The notes: generated by a model from the sequence alone, not told the origin. A DNA stretch of 64,000 nucleotides from CAWJLE01 sp963843645 (GCA_963843645.1 CAWJLE010000006.1:62001-126000); one strand, 5' to 3'. Counted from the stretch's first letter, positions 45,157-54,348 are shown. Translations and numbers: made by a program.

Positions 45157-46474
45157 ATGAGCGCAGCGCGGCGATTTCGCCTGATCCTGTACCTATCGCT
45201 GATCGTGGCGTCCCTGGTCCTGCCGTTTGTGGACGCTCGCGCCCAGGAGATCGACGGGAGCCGGTCACGTCGATCTGGTCAACGCCACGGGCGACATCAA
45301 CCAGGCGTTCCAGACCTACGTCGAGCGTGGCATCACGACGGCTGAGGGGGACGGCGCCCGCGCCCTCGTCATTCGGCTGGACACGCCTGGCGGCTCCGTG
45401 GACGTGATGGAAAACATCGTCAAACAGATGACCGCCGCCAGTGTGCCCATCGTTGTCTACATCGCGCCGACCGGAGCGCATGCCGCGTCCGCCGGAACGT
45501 TCATTACCCTGGCGGGCGACCTCGCAGCCATGGCGCCCGGCACCAGCATTGGCGCGGCCTCACCCGTCGGGCCCAACGGAGAGACCTTGACCGGCACCAT
45601 GGCAAGCAAAGTCACGAATATCCTCGTCTCCGACATCGAGGGACTGACCCGCCACCGCGGCCAGAAGGCCATGGATTGGGCGCGCCAGGCGGTGACGCAG
45701 GCGCGCGCCGCGACCGACACCGAAGCGCTTCAGCTTGGCGTGATCGACCTCATTGCTCCGGACGTGCCCACGCTGCTCAAGGACATCGACGGTCGGCAGG
45801 TGGACGTGGCCGGCGCCCAGGTTACTCTGCATACCGCAGGCGCCAGCGTCCAGACGATCGACATGAACCTCGCCGAGAGCTTTCTGGAGATCATCACCAA
45901 CCCGAACATTGCGTTTCTGCTGATGGTGTTGGGCATCAACGGCCTGCTGTTCGAATTGGCCAGCCCTGGCGGGTACATCCCCGGCGTCGTCGGCGCAATC
46001 AGCCTGGTACTGGCGTTGTATGCCTTCGGTACGCTGCCGGTGAACTACGCCGGTGTGCTGTTCATCGTCCTCGCGTTCATTCTCTTCTTCTTCGACATCA
46101 AAGCGCCCACGCATGGCGTGCTGACTGTTGCCGGCATCGCTTCGTTCGTATTCGGCTCGATCATTCTGTTCAACTCGCCGATCTACGCTATCTCGCGTGG
46201 ATTGATTGGGACCGTCGCCGTGTGCACCGGCGGTTTCTTCTTCTTCGCAGTGGCGAAGGCCGTCAGCGCCAGGAGTAGACCGGTGACCACCGGTCGCGAG
46301 CAGCTCATCGGGCTGCGGGCCGAGGCACGCACCGACCTTGCACCGGAGGGTATGGTATTCGTCCACGGAGAACTATGGTCGGCGGTGGTGCAGGGCGCTC
46401 CCGTACGCCGCGGTGAGCACGTGCGGGTCATCGCACGGCATGGTTTCAAGCTGACTGTGGAAAAAACCGATTAG
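45157..46474 (+). CDS. NfeD-type membrane-bound ClpP-class serine protease, one apparent frameshift
   Basis: About 438 residues. A Sec signal or anchor (MSAARRFRLILYLSLIVASL) ends at DARAQ; an indel near 45262 separates it from the body. The ClpP/crotonase-type protease domain follows (IRLDTPGGSVDVM, then the catalytic Ser in HAASAGTFITLAG and the Lys in TMASKVTNI), then four to five membrane helices and the soluble OB-fold NfeD domain at the C-terminus (ELWSAVVQGAPVRRGEHVRV). Such proteins act with stomatin-like partners in membrane protein quality control; no stomatin gene is in the window. The stop lies five bases from the end of the convergent HerA-like gene. Confidence 0.82.
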
Positions 46475-46479
46475 GCACC

Positions 46480-48150
46480 TCACCGCCTTCGCGGCGGCGC
46501 CTTTGGGTACAGGTCCTCAATATCCTCCAACGTGGTCCGGGTTGCAGCGCGGGCGTCTGATGCTGCGACGGCCTGGAAAAACGTCTCGTCGTAAGGCCGG
46601 CTCCGTACCTGCACGGGCATCGGCACCGCATGGCCGATGAGCAAGACCTCTTGCCGGGTGTCCAGACTCTCCACTGCCGACCGCAGGAAGCTCCGCCCTC
46701 CCACTCCGGTCAGCACCGCCTCGATGTCGGCTTCCTCTGTGAGCTTGCCCGTGACCCTCGTGCCCAGTTGTGACATGACCTCAGGGTCGATTCCGCTCGG
46801 CCGCTGGTCGATGATCAACAGCGTGACCAGGAACTTGCGCATCTCTCGAGCGATCGTGCCGAATGTCGTCTGTCGCGCCGTGCCCGGATTCAGGAATTTG
46901 TGCGCCTCTTCGATACAAATGACCAGTGGCCGCGGTCGGTCGGCCTTGTCTTTCGTTTCCTCATATCGGGCGATCCGGGTTCGGTACTGCTCGCGGATGC
47001 GCCGGGTGACGATGTTGGCCACGAGCATGTAGTCGAGAACGCGGTTGTGCCGGCCGAATTGCAGCACGATGTGCTTGCCGCGGTCCAGCGCAGCGACCAT
47101 TTCGTCGATGGCATCGAACGGCGCCTCCTCCACCACGTATTCCTGCCGCTTGATCTCGCGAAGTTTGCGTTGAAGGGCATCGACTGCGCCCCTGTGGGCG
47201 TTGCGGGTGTCGCAGAACTCCTCCAGGTCCTCCGCGTTCATCGACAACAGCCGCTTGAGCCAGTCACGGCCGTAGGTGTCCTCCAACAGGCCCACGGTCA
47301 CACGGGCCGTCGAGGTCAAGTCGAGTTCCTCGGCCAACAGCAAAACGTCTTCCGCCTCGATCTGGTTCAGGCCGACACGCAGCACAGCGTCCACAGAGCG
47401 ACCGGGACGCGCGCCGGCTTTCTTGTCAAGCGAATAGACCATCACCCGCGCGCCGAAGAGCTGCCGCAGGCCGCGGACCCAATTGTGGTCCTCCTTCTCC
47501 AGATCGAACGCGTACTCGTTGTGCATGTCGAAGATCAGGTTGACCGCCGCACCAGTCTTGATGATGCCGGACAACAGGATGCGAGCCAGCATGCTCTTGC
47601 CTGTGCCGCTCTGGCCAAAGATGCCGGTCGAGCGCTCCACGAAGCGGTCCAGCTTCAGGCAGATGGGGATGTCCATAGTCAGCGGGTGGCCGATGACGAA
47701 ATTGTTGCCCCCCTCCTGGCCGAATACTGCCGCGAAGTCGCTCTCGCTCGCTTCACAGAGCGTGGCGAAGTGCATGGGGATGGTGCGGACCGGCTGTGGT
47801 CCGCCGAGTTCATCGCTGAATGTGTAGGCATCAAGTTTCGGCATCATCAGCATGGGGCGGACCTGCACAGTGGCGTACGTGCTGGTTCCGGCCAGCGCCG
47901 CGCGCACGAACGGGGACGCTTCCCGTGGAGGATCGGACAGCAGCGCTGCATCCGTGACCCGGAGTTGCATATCGCTGACCATGCTGAAATACAGGTTCTC
48001 GTCACCCTCCAGCACGACGAAACTGCCGATGCGCAGCCGTTCGGTGGAACAGCCCGCGTCCAGTCGAATGGTCAGTCCGGCATTAAACGTGCCGTCGATC
48101 AACAGTCCCAGCCGGCGCCGTATCGATTCCATCGTGGGTGCTTGAGGCAT
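46480..48150 (-). CDS. HerA-like (DUF87) hexameric ATPase
   Basis: A 556-residue ATPase of the HerA/FtsK superfamily. An N-terminal beta-barrel (HAS-barrel-like) region precedes the ATPase core with Walker A GQSGTGKSML near residue 178, Walker B LVICIEEAHKF near 413 and an arginine-containing C-terminal motif (QEVLLIGHAVPMPVQVRSRP). HerA proteins pump DNA, normally with the nuclease NurA in end resection, or act in defence systems. No nuA-like nuclease or defence partner is next to it. ATG 48150 (MPQAPT) has GGGAAGGA upstream; the reading to 48234 is an extension. Confidence 0.82.
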   Translation of the reverse strand: MPQAPTMESIRRRLGLLIDGTFNAGLTIRLDAGCSTERLRIGSFVVLEGDENLYFSMVSDMQLRVTDAALLSDPPREASPFVRAALAGTSTYATVQVRPMLMMPKLDAYTFSDELGGPQPVRTIPMHFATLCEASESDFAAVFGQEGGNNFVIGHPLTMDIPICLKLDRFVERSTGIFGQSGTGKSMLARILLSGIIKTGAAVNLIFDMHNEYAFDLEKEDHNWVRGLRQLFGARVMVYSLDKKAGARPGRSVDAVLRVGLNQIEAEDVLLLAEELDLTSTARVTVGLLEDTYGRDWLKRLLSMNAEDLEEFCDTRNAHRGAVDALQRKLREIKRQEYVVEEAPFDAIDEMVAALDRGKHIVLQFGRHNRVLDYMLVANIVTRRIREQYRTRIARYEETKDKADRPRPLVICIEEAHKFLNPGTARQTTFGTIAREMRKFLVTLLIIDQRPSGIDPEVMSQLGTRVTGKLTEEADIEAVLTGVGGRSFLRSAVESLDTRQEVLLIGHAVPMPVQVRSRPYDETFFQAVAASDARAATRTTLEDIEDLYPKAPPRRR

Positions 48151-48441
48151 ATCGACGTGTCCTTCCCCGAGAATCGGTGTTGCAGGTGTTATGGATACGG
48201 CAGGCAGTATAGGCAGACTTGCAGGGGGTGTCAATTGGCCGGGAGCAAGTCCTCCGCGTCGATGTGGAAATTGTAATTGCCTTTACTTCGCTAAGAGAGA
48301 AACGCTGCTACAAATAAGCGAAAAGACGCCCTGCCAGAGAGGGCACGACTGAACTGATGCCAGGTGAAACCTGCTGAAAACCGGATGTGGCGTGAGGTTG
48401 TTTGGCCGCGGGCGTCACCGCTCACAGGAGGCAAAAACGAC

Positions 48442-49290
48442 ATGAAACAAAAGGCACTACTTGGTCGAATATCGGCAATGGTGGGTGTTGGACTGGCGGC
48501 ATCGCTCGCTCTATTCGTCAGCCCGGCGCTGCCCGCAATGGCAGCCCCGCCCAACTTTCCTAGCTTCACAGAGCTGCACACGGTAACGCAGAGCGACAAC
48601 AACATTCAGGTCTTGGCTCAGGAGTTTGGGACAACAGCGGACAACATCATCGCGGCCAATGGGCTCACCAACCCGGGGAACATCAACTACGGGCAGCAGT
48701 TGTGGGTGCCCCCGGCATCTTCTTCGATGGCCGAGGCCCCGGCGATGATGGCATCTCCGTCTGCTCCTGCCGGCAAGGTGCCGGGGCTGGCCGCTCCGGC
48801 AGCAGCCAATCCGAGCTTCACGGAGACCTACACCGTCGTCCAGGGCGACAACCTCTGGGCGCTCGCGCAGAAGTTCGGCACGACGATCAACGACTTGGCG
48901 GCGGCCAACAACATCTCTGACCCGAGCAAGCTCAGCATCGGCGAGCAGTTGCACGTGCCGGCGATGCCGGCTGCCCCTGCCGCGTCTGCTCCGTCCGCCC
49001 CGGCTGCCCGGACTCCCGGGCTATCTGCCCCAACGGCTGCTTACTCCAGCTTCACCCAGAGTCATACCGTCGCCCAGGGTGACAACCTGTGGACGTTGGC
49101 GAAGAAGTATGGCACGACGGTCAACGACCTGGCGGCGGCCAACAGCATCTCTGACCCGAGCAAGCTGAGCATTGGCGAGAAGTTGTGGGTGCCTGCGGCG
49201 CCCACGGCCCCGGCTGGCTCCTCCAACTCGACCATGCTCGAGTCTCCGGCGATGCCTGCGTCGCCTCAGGCTGCACCCGGCGGTCAGTGA
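48442..49290 (+). CDS. Secreted protein with three LysM domains
   Basis: A 282-residue exported protein. The signal peptide covers residues 1-33 (MKQKALLGRISAMVGVGLAA to PAMAA). Three LysM domains, each about 45 residues, start at about 42, 130 and 213 (HTVTQSDNN, YTVVQGDNLW, HTVAQGDNLW) and are joined by Ala/Pro/Ser linkers; domains two and three are nearly identical, so a recent duplication. LysM binds the glycan of peptidoglycan. No catalytic domain is attached, so it is probably a wall-bound structural or spore-coat-type factor. CAGGAGG precedes ATG 48442. Confidence 0.85.
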   Translation: MKQKALLGRISAMVGVGLAASLALFVSPALPAMAAPPNFPSFTELHTVTQSDNNIQVLAQEFGTTADNIIAANGLTNPGNINYGQQLWVPPASSSMAEAPAMMASPSAPAGKVPGLAAPAAANPSFTETYTVVQGDNLWALAQKFGTTINDLAAANNISDPSKLSIGEQLHVPAMPAAPAASAPSAPAARTPGLSAPTAAYSSFTQSHTVAQGDNLWTLAKKYGTTVNDLAAANSISDPSKLSIGEKLWVPAAPTAPAGSSNSTMLESPAMPASPQAAPGGQ

Positions 49291-49337
49291 GGTAAGCCTC
49301 ATCTCGAACCAGGCATGCTCCGGTAGCACATTTTGAT

Positions 49338-49376
49338 CCAAAAGACCACCGACTCAGCGCGTCGGTGGTCTTTTGG
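49338..49376. terminator. Two-way terminator hairpin after the LysM gene
   Basis: Perfect 16-base stem, 49338-49353 with 49361-49376, seven-base loop; the stem has A and T runs at its ends so that it can stop transcription from either side. Confidence 0.8.
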
Positions 49377-49420
49377 TGGGCGTTCTCGATGAGTGTGTTC
49401 GCATTTCATTGTTGCTCGTA

Positions 49421-49438
49421 GTATAATGTGTGTTATAC
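49421..49438 (+). promoter_or_regulatory. -10 box inside a palindrome, upstream of the disulfide oxidoreductase
   Basis: TATAAT at 49422-49427 lies within GTATAATGTGTGTTATAC, a perfect six-plus-six dyad. A repressor bound here would cover the -10. No good -35 is present. The gene starts 44 bases on. Confidence 0.5.
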
Positions 49439-49482
49439 TCGCTCGTTGTGAGCATTCCAAAGCACAGAGGGAGGATGAGTGA

Positions 49483-50175
49483 ATGGCATTGCTTAGTGAC
49501 AAAGATCGCAAATACCTGGAGACGGAGTTTGAAGAGAAGCTGAAAGACCCCGTCAAGCTGGTAGTCTTTACTCAGTCCATCGCGTGTGATTTCTGCCGTG
49601 AAACGGAACAGATCGCGCGCGAGGTGGCGGAGCTGTCGCCGAAGCTGTCCGTGGAGGTCTACAACTTCGTGACCGACAAGACTGTGGCCGAGCAGTATGG
49701 CGTGGACAAGATCCCCGCCACGGCGGTCGTGGGCGCCCGGGATTACGGTGTGCGCTTCTTTGGGGTTCCTGCCGGTTATGAGTTTACTACACTGATCGAG
49801 GATATCCTCGACGTATCGGTGGGCGAGTCCGGATTGTCTCCGGATGCGAAGGCGCTCCTCGCCCGGATCAAGATGCCGGTAGCGATTCAGGTTTTCGTGA
49901 CTCCTACCTGCCCATATTGTCCCAGCGCTGTTAGCCTGGCTCACAAAATGGCTATCGAGAACGAGAACGTGCGGGGCGAGATGGTAGAATCCATCGAGTT
50001 TCCGCACCTGGCGCAGAAATACAACGTGATGGGAGTGCCCCGCATCGTCATCAACGAGAAGATCTTCATCGACGGGGCTGTACCTGAGGGTGCGATGGTC
50101 GACCGCGTCATGGAAGCCGCCGGTCTGATCGTTCCCAAGATGGTGGACGAGGCCGTGCCGCCCGAAGATCGGTAA
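49483..50175 (+). CDS. Protein disulfide oxidoreductase with two thioredoxin folds (glutaredoxin-like PDO)
   Basis: A 230-residue protein built of two thioredoxin folds, like the PDO proteins of archaea and thermophilic bacteria. The N-terminal fold has CDFC near residue 35 with the cis-proline in KIPATA; the C-terminal fold has the redox site CPYC near 144 and cis-proline in GVPRIV. It lacks a signal peptide, so it acts in the cytoplasm, making or reducing disulfides or supplying electrons to peroxiredoxins. GAGGGAGGA precedes ATG 49483. Between strong terminators, so transcribed alone. Confidence 0.85.
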   Translation: MALLSDKDRKYLETEFEEKLKDPVKLVVFTQSIACDFCRETEQIAREVAELSPKLSVEVYNFVTDKTVAEQYGVDKIPATAVVGARDYGVRFFGVPAGYEFTTLIEDILDVSVGESGLSPDAKALLARIKMPVAIQVFVTPTCPYCPSAVSLAHKMAIENENVRGEMVESIEFPHLAQKYNVMGVPRIVINEKIFIDGAVPEGAMVDRVMEAAGLIVPKMVDEAVPPEDR

Positions 50176-50184
50176 AAGAGCGCT

Positions 50185-50233
50185 GACCAAGGGCGTCCGC
50201 CGCCAGACTTCGGTGGGGCGGACGCCCTTGGTC
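50185..50233 (+). terminator. Terminator after the disulfide oxidoreductase
   Basis: Perfect 17-base stem, 50185-50201 with 50217-50233, whose loop has a further small stem. The T run (TTTT at 50241-50244) comes eight bases later and overlaps the next -35. Confidence 0.7.
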
Positions 50234-50242
50234 GCGATAGTT

Positions 50243-50271
50243 TTGACAAGGCCCCTTTTCCCGGCTATAAT
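50243..50271 (+). promoter_or_regulatory. Consensus sigma-70 promoter for secG
   Basis: TTGACA (50243-50248) and TATAAT (50266-50271), 17 bases apart: a perfect match. Leader of about 43 bases. Confidence 0.8.
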
Positions 50272-50320
50272 ACTGCGGGTTAAGCTGGTCCGGATCTCGT
50301 TCAGCTAGGGGGAAGGTTTT

Positions 50321-50539
50321 TTGAAGACTTACCTGTATTTCGTGCAGATTATTATTTCTGTTGCGCTGATTGTGATCATTCTTATCCAGGCCAAGGGTGG
50401 CGGCCTGGGGGGTATTTTCGGCGGCGAGGGCGCGGTATACAAGAGTCGCCGTGGCTTTGAAAAAACGCTGTATAACGTGACCATTGGCCTGACGGTCGTC
50501 TTCTTCTTGATGTCGCTGGTTAGCGTGCTGACTCAGTAA
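50321..50539 (+). CDS. secG: Preprotein translocase subunit SecG
   Basis: A 72-residue inner-membrane protein of two helices (VQIIISVALIVIILIQ and TIGLTVVFFLMSLVSVLT) joined by the typical GGGLGGIFGG loop. SecG helps the SecYEG channel move proteins across the membrane. The start is TTG 50321, well spaced from GGGGGAAGG at 50309-50317; no ATG is available in this frame upstream. The stop at 50537-50539 directly abuts the GTG start of the next gene, so the two are coupled. Confidence 0.88.
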   Translation: MKTYLYFVQIIISVALIVIILIQAKGGGLGGIFGGEGAVYKSRRGFEKTLYNVTIGLTVVFFLMSLVSVLTQ

Positions 50540-52220
50540 GTGATCGCGCACATTCGCTGGCAGGCACTGCTGGTCCTGGTCAGCATCATCCTGATCCTGA
50601 TGATGGCCGTCTACCTGGCGGTTAATTTCACTACCATCGTGGTGCCGGATCAGGGTGGAAGTTACCTGGAAGGCGTCGTAGGCATGCCCCAGTATGTCAA
50701 CCCGATATTGTGCCAGTTCAACCAGGTCGACCGCGACCTGGTTGCTTTAGTATTCAACGGGCTGACGAAAGTCGACGACAAGGGACAGTTGGTGGACGAC
50801 CTGGCCGACGATCACGAAGTGACTGACGGCGGTCTCAGCTACATCTTTCACCTGCGGCGCGACGTGAAGTGGCACGACGGCGTGGCGTTCAATGCTGATG
50901 ATGTGGTCTTCACGATTGGTGCGATCCAGTCTCCCGATTTCCAGGGTGCGCCCACGTTGGCCGAGTTCTGGCGGAACATCAAAGTCCAGAAAGTGGACGA
51001 CGACACAGTCGAGTTCACTCTACCCGAGCCGTTCACGCCGTTTCTGGACTACACGACCATTGGGATTCTGCCGGCGCACTTGCTGAAGGACGTACCTCCC
51101 GCGCAACTGCCGAAGCATCCTTTCAATCTACAACCGATTGGCACGGGGCCGTTCGCTGTGAAGAAGGTCACCGCGGAAGTGGCCTCACTCGAAGTGACAG
51201 ATCGGACCTGGGCGCACACGCCTTTCCTCAGCCGCATCGAGATGAAGTTCTACCCCAGCTACGAAGCGTTGTTCAACGCGTACGACCGCGGTCAGGTGGA
51301 AGGCATTCCCGGTATTCGCCCGCAAGACATCGAATGGGTGCAGAAACACGACGCCCTGCAGCTGTTCACCGCGAGGATGTCCGGCTACACGCTGATCTAT
51401 CTGAACCACGAGAGTCCCAACGCGCCCTTCTTTCAGGACAAGAAGGTCCGCCAGGCACTGCTGTACGGCCTCGATCGCCAGAAGCTCATCGATCTGACGC
51501 TCCACGGGCAGGGCATCGTCGCAGAGGGTGTCGTCATGCCTGATTCGTGGGCCTACAACGCCGACGTCCCCACGTACTCGTTCGATCCGGATCGGGCGAA
51601 ACAGCTACTCGACGAGGCCGGGTGGGTAGACACGGATGGCGACGGGATCCGCGACAAGGACGGCGCCAGATTGCAGTTCGCCTTATTGGGCAGCAACGAT
51701 GCTCAGCGGGTGAAGATGATGGAAGAGATCAGCCGGCAATGGGAGCGCATCGGGGTGAGCGCCCAGCCCCAGATCCGCCGGCGTGACCGGCCTGGTGGCC
51801 GACTTCCTGCGTCCCCGCCGCTTTGACGCGCTGCTCACCGAATGGCTGGAGTTGACCCCTGACCCCGATCCATACCCGATGTGGCATTCCACGCAGATTG
51901 GTGAGGACGGTCAGAATTACGCCAGCTACTCGAACGTCGAGATGGACCAGGCGATCGAGGAAGCGCGTCGCATCACGGATCAGACCCGACGCCTGGAGCT
52001 GTACCACAAGTTCCAGCAAATCTTCGCTGACGAAGTGCCGGCGTTGGTGATCAATTATCCGGTATATAGCTACGCGATAGATCGCCTCGTGCACGGCGTG
52101 CAGCTTGGTCCCATGTCACAGGCCAGTGACCGCTTTCGTACGATCGACCAGTGGTACGTCGCCACTCGCCGTATCGTCGTCAGCGCCGCAAATCGGTCTG
52201 CGCCGGGATTGACAAAATAG
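50540..52220 (+). CDS. Peptide-type ABC solute-binding protein (family 5), membrane-anchored, one apparent frameshift
   Basis: About 559 residues. The N-terminal helix (LLVLVSIILILMMAVYLAV) has no clear cleavage site and probably anchors the protein outside the membrane. The SBP_bac_5 fold follows (HLRRDVKWHDGVAFNADDVV, PIGTGPFAVKK, VRQALLYGLDRQKLI, DEAGWVDTDGDGIRDKDG). The frame breaks near 51775. It binds oligopeptides, nickel or opines in related systems; no permease or ATPase is near, so it would rely on a transporter encoded elsewhere. GTG 50540 follows the secG stop without a gap. Confidence 0.85.
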
Positions 52221-52237
52221 CGGAATCGTGGTACATT
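52209..52237 (+). promoter_or_regulatory. Promoter of tRNA-Leu
   Basis: TTGACA (52209-52214) and TACATT (52232-52237), 17 bases apart, overlapping the end of the binding-protein gene. The predicted start is about 13 bases before the tRNA. Confidence 0.65.
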
Positions 52238-52256
52238 ATCGTCGTCGTTGAACTGA

Positions 52257-52343
52257 GCCGAAGTGGTGGAATGGCAGACACGCTGCGTTCAGGGCGCAGT
52301 GGGCATTAGGCCCGTGTGGGTTCAAATCCCACCTTCGGCACCA
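52257..52343 (+). tRNA. tRNA-Leu (anticodon CAG), CCA encoded
   Basis: Class II tRNA of 87 bases with a long variable arm. Acceptor stem GCCGAAG (52257-52263) pairs with CTTCGGC (52333-52339), then A and CCA. Anticodon stem CTGCG/CGCAG holds the loop TTCAGGG with CAG at 52290-52292. GGTTCAAATCC is the T loop region. Reads CUG codons. Confidence 0.96.
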
Positions 52344-52351
52344 AGAAAGAG

Positions 52352-52383
52352 CTGACTCGTGAAGATTCACGGGTCAGTTTTGC
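52352..52383 (+). terminator. Terminator after tRNA-Leu
   Basis: Stem 52352-52363 with 52366-52377 (one G-T pair, effectively a six- to eight-base loop), followed by TTTTGCATTTT. Confidence 0.75.
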
Positions 52384-52413
52384 ATTTTCGCCCCCATTGC
52401 CCCAAATTGGCAC

Positions 52414-52442
52414 TTGACACATAAGTAAAGCGGCGGTAAAAT
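52414..52442 (+). promoter_or_regulatory. Sigma-70-type promoter for the FtsB-like gene
   Basis: TTGACA (52414-52419) and TAAAAT (52437-52442), 17 bases apart. Leader of about 48 bases. Confidence 0.7.
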
Positions 52443-52496
52443 AAGTTACCACTTGTTCACCGTTTGTCTAAGGCGAGGACGTAGGGCGCGATCACT

Positions 52497-52925
52497 ATGG
52501 CCACTCGAAAAAAACGGACCCCCATCATCAGCCCCATCCAGTTCGCCGCGATCGTCACCGTAACTATTTCGCTTACACTACTCGTCGGTTTCGCCTACAA
52601 AATCAGCAGTTACGAGCAGATCAAAAAGCAGGCACAAGAATTGCAGGACAGGCTGGAGCGGACCCAGGCCGAGCACGAGGCGCTGGAGGCGCGCAAGGCC
52701 TTCGTTCAAACAGACGCCTACGTGGAGAAGGTCGCACGCGAGGAGCTGAACTTTGGCCGCTTCGGTGACACAGTGGTCATGGTGAAAAACGTGCCGGCCA
52801 GAGGCGTTGCGCCACAACAACCGTTGGCTCCCGACAGCGGGGCGCCGGCCAACCAATATTCCTCCCAGTGGCGGGCCTGGTACGAGTTGTTCTTTGGCGC
52901 GCCGCCGGAGGCCTACGGTTTCTAA
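52497..52925 (+). CDS. FtsB/DivIC-type septum formation initiator protein
   Basis: A 142-residue bitopic protein: a basic start (MATRKKRTP), one membrane helix at about 18-36, a coiled coil at about 38-65 (YEQIKKQAQELQDRLERTQ) and the short domain with YVEKVAREELNFGRFGDTVV that marks the family. It helps to assemble the division septum with FtsL and FtsQ-type partners. A Pro-rich segment and FFGAPPEAYGF tail are extra. The start has a poor ribosome site; ATG 52497 is the only good choice before the helix. Confidence 0.82.
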   Translation: MATRKKRTPIISPIQFAAIVTVTISLTLLVGFAYKISSYEQIKKQAQELQDRLERTQAEHEALEARKAFVQTDAYVEKVAREELNFGRFGDTVVMVKNVPARGVAPQQPLAPDSGAPANQYSSQWRAWYELFFGAPPEAYGF

Positions 52926-52960
52926 CTAGTCAAACGAGACACCGGGCGCAGATGCCCACC

Positions 52961-53004
52961 GCCGAGGCCCGGCTGCCACATCGACCTGGGCCTCGGCCTT
53001 TTCT
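52961..53004 (+). terminator. Terminator after the FtsB-like gene
   Basis: Perfect ten-base stem, 52961-52970 with 52988-52997, followed by CTTTTCTT. Confidence 0.75.
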
Positions 53005-53391
53005 TCAGCACTGGGATCGGCGGGCGGTCTCGGCGGCCTGAACAGACGATCTCTCCAGGTACTGTTTCAGTGCCACCGCCTGGTTCATCTCCCTGTTTCT
53101 GGCTCCGAACAGCAGCGTCACCCTCCCCATTCGAGCCTTCTCCCGGATTTCCTGGAGCAAGGTCGATTTGTCGGCCAGCTCGGCAAAGTACCGCCGCTGA
53201 AACTCCAGCCAGCGGTCCGGCTGGTGATCGAACCATTCGAGCAGCTCGATACTGGGTCCCACGTCTTTCAGCCAGAGGTCCAGCTGAGCCCGGTCCTTCG
53301 TCATCCCCCGGGGCCAGATTCGATCGACCAGGATGCGCACACCGTCGCTTTCCTCGGGTGGGTCGTACACCCGCTTCACTTGAATGCCCAT
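53005..53391 (-). CDS. DUF488/YeaO-like protein
   Basis: A 128-residue protein of the DUF488 (YeaO) family: IQVKRVYDPP, RILVDRIWPRGMTKDR near residue 20-35, then a WFDHQPDRWLEFQRRYFAEL stretch and VTLLFGARN near 92. Function is not established; distant relatives of the fold are linked to stress or heavy metals. ATG 53391 is preceded by GGGAGGTG. It stands alone between a terminator and a divergent SDR gene. Confidence 0.82.
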   Translation of the reverse strand: MGIQVKRVYDPPEESDGVRILVDRIWPRGMTKDRAQLDLWLKDVGPSIELLEWFDHQPDRWLEFQRRYFAELADKSTLLQEIREKARMGRVTLLFGARNREMNQAVALKQYLERSSVQAAETARRSQC

Positions 53392-53516
53392 CGCGTCACA
53401 CCTCCCGTCGCGCACATCGTGTGCGGCTCCTGCCATTCACCTATTCATTATACGCCCACGGTGCCAGTCGGACTACGAGAGCGGGCCATGATCCGGATGT
53501 CTGTTCGCATCTACGC

Positions 53517-53545
53517 TTGTCAGTCTCCGTTCGTAGGTGTATACT
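53517..53545 (+). promoter_or_regulatory. Sigma-70-type promoter for the SDR/TIM-barrel pair
   Basis: TTGTCA (53517-53522) and TATACT (53540-53545), 17 bases apart. Leader of about 35 bases. Confidence 0.6.
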
Positions 53546-53586
53546 GTTTCACTGCATTATCCATCTAACCAAAAGGGGAGGGCGTC

Positions 53587-54348
53587 GTGTCTGGACCAAG
53601 GTTTGCGGACAAAGTAGCCGTGGTGACCGGAGCAGGGCGTGGCGTGGGGCGAGCGATCGCGTTGGGATTGGCCGCGGAAGGCGCGAATGTCGTCGTTAAC
53701 GACGTGCGTGTTGCCCAGGTTCAGTCAGTGACAGCCGAAATCGCGGCTTCTGGCGGCCACGCGATGCCAGCGGTCGCCGACATTTCGCGTTCGACCGAGG
53801 TCGACGCCATGATCCGCCAGGCCGTGGAAACGTTCGGCACCGTCGATTTCCTCGTCAACAACGCGGGCATCCTGCAGCTGAAGGTGCCGTTGGAGACTCT
53901 CACAGACGAGGATTGGGCACGCACGTTTGGCGTGAATCTGAACGGCGCATTCTACTGCACGCGGGCCGTCTTGCCGATCATGAAGGCCAAGCGCTCGGGC
54001 CGCATCGTCAACGTCAGCTCGTCGGCGGGGCGCAGCACCAGCGCCAACGGCGGCGCGCACTACACGGCGTCGAAGGCGGCGTTGCTCGGGCTCACTCGCC
54101 ACACCGCTCGCGAGAATGCCGCGTATGGCATCAACGTCAACGCAGTAGCGCCGGCAAGCCTGGACACCGACATGGCCCGCGAGGCCGCCGGAATCGAGCA
54201 CCTGGAGCGCTCGCGGTCTGCGATTCCCGTCGGACGGTTGGGCACTCCTGACGATGTGGCTCCGGCCGTGCTGTTCCTGCTGTCCGATGCGGCATCGTTC
54301 ATCACCGGGGCCACGCTCGATATCAACGGTGGCTTGCTCATGATCTAG
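53587..54348 (+). CDS. Short-chain dehydrogenase/reductase, FabG-like
   Basis: A 253-residue SDR with the cofactor site VTGAGRGVGRAIAL near residue 14, NNAG near 92, catalytic Ser in NVSSSAG near 142 and YTASK near 158, ending ITGATLDINGG. Many such enzymes oxidise sugar acids or polyols. It is the first gene of a two-gene unit with a xylose-isomerase-like TIM barrel and faces the KDG kinase/KDPG aldolase unit, so oxidation of a sugar or sugar acid is likely. GTG 53587 has GGGGAGGG just upstream. Confidence 0.86.
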   Translation: MSGPRFADKVAVVTGAGRGVGRAIALGLAAEGANVVVNDVRVAQVQSVTAEIAASGGHAMPAVADISRSTEVDAMIRQAVETFGTVDFLVNNAGILQLKVPLETLTDEDWARTFGVNLNGAFYCTRAVLPIMKAKRSGRIVNVSSSAGRSTSANGGAHYTASKAALLGLTRHTARENAAYGINVNAVAPASLDTDMAREAAGIEHLERSRSAIPVGRLGTPDDVAPAVLFLLSDAASFITGATLDINGGLLMI

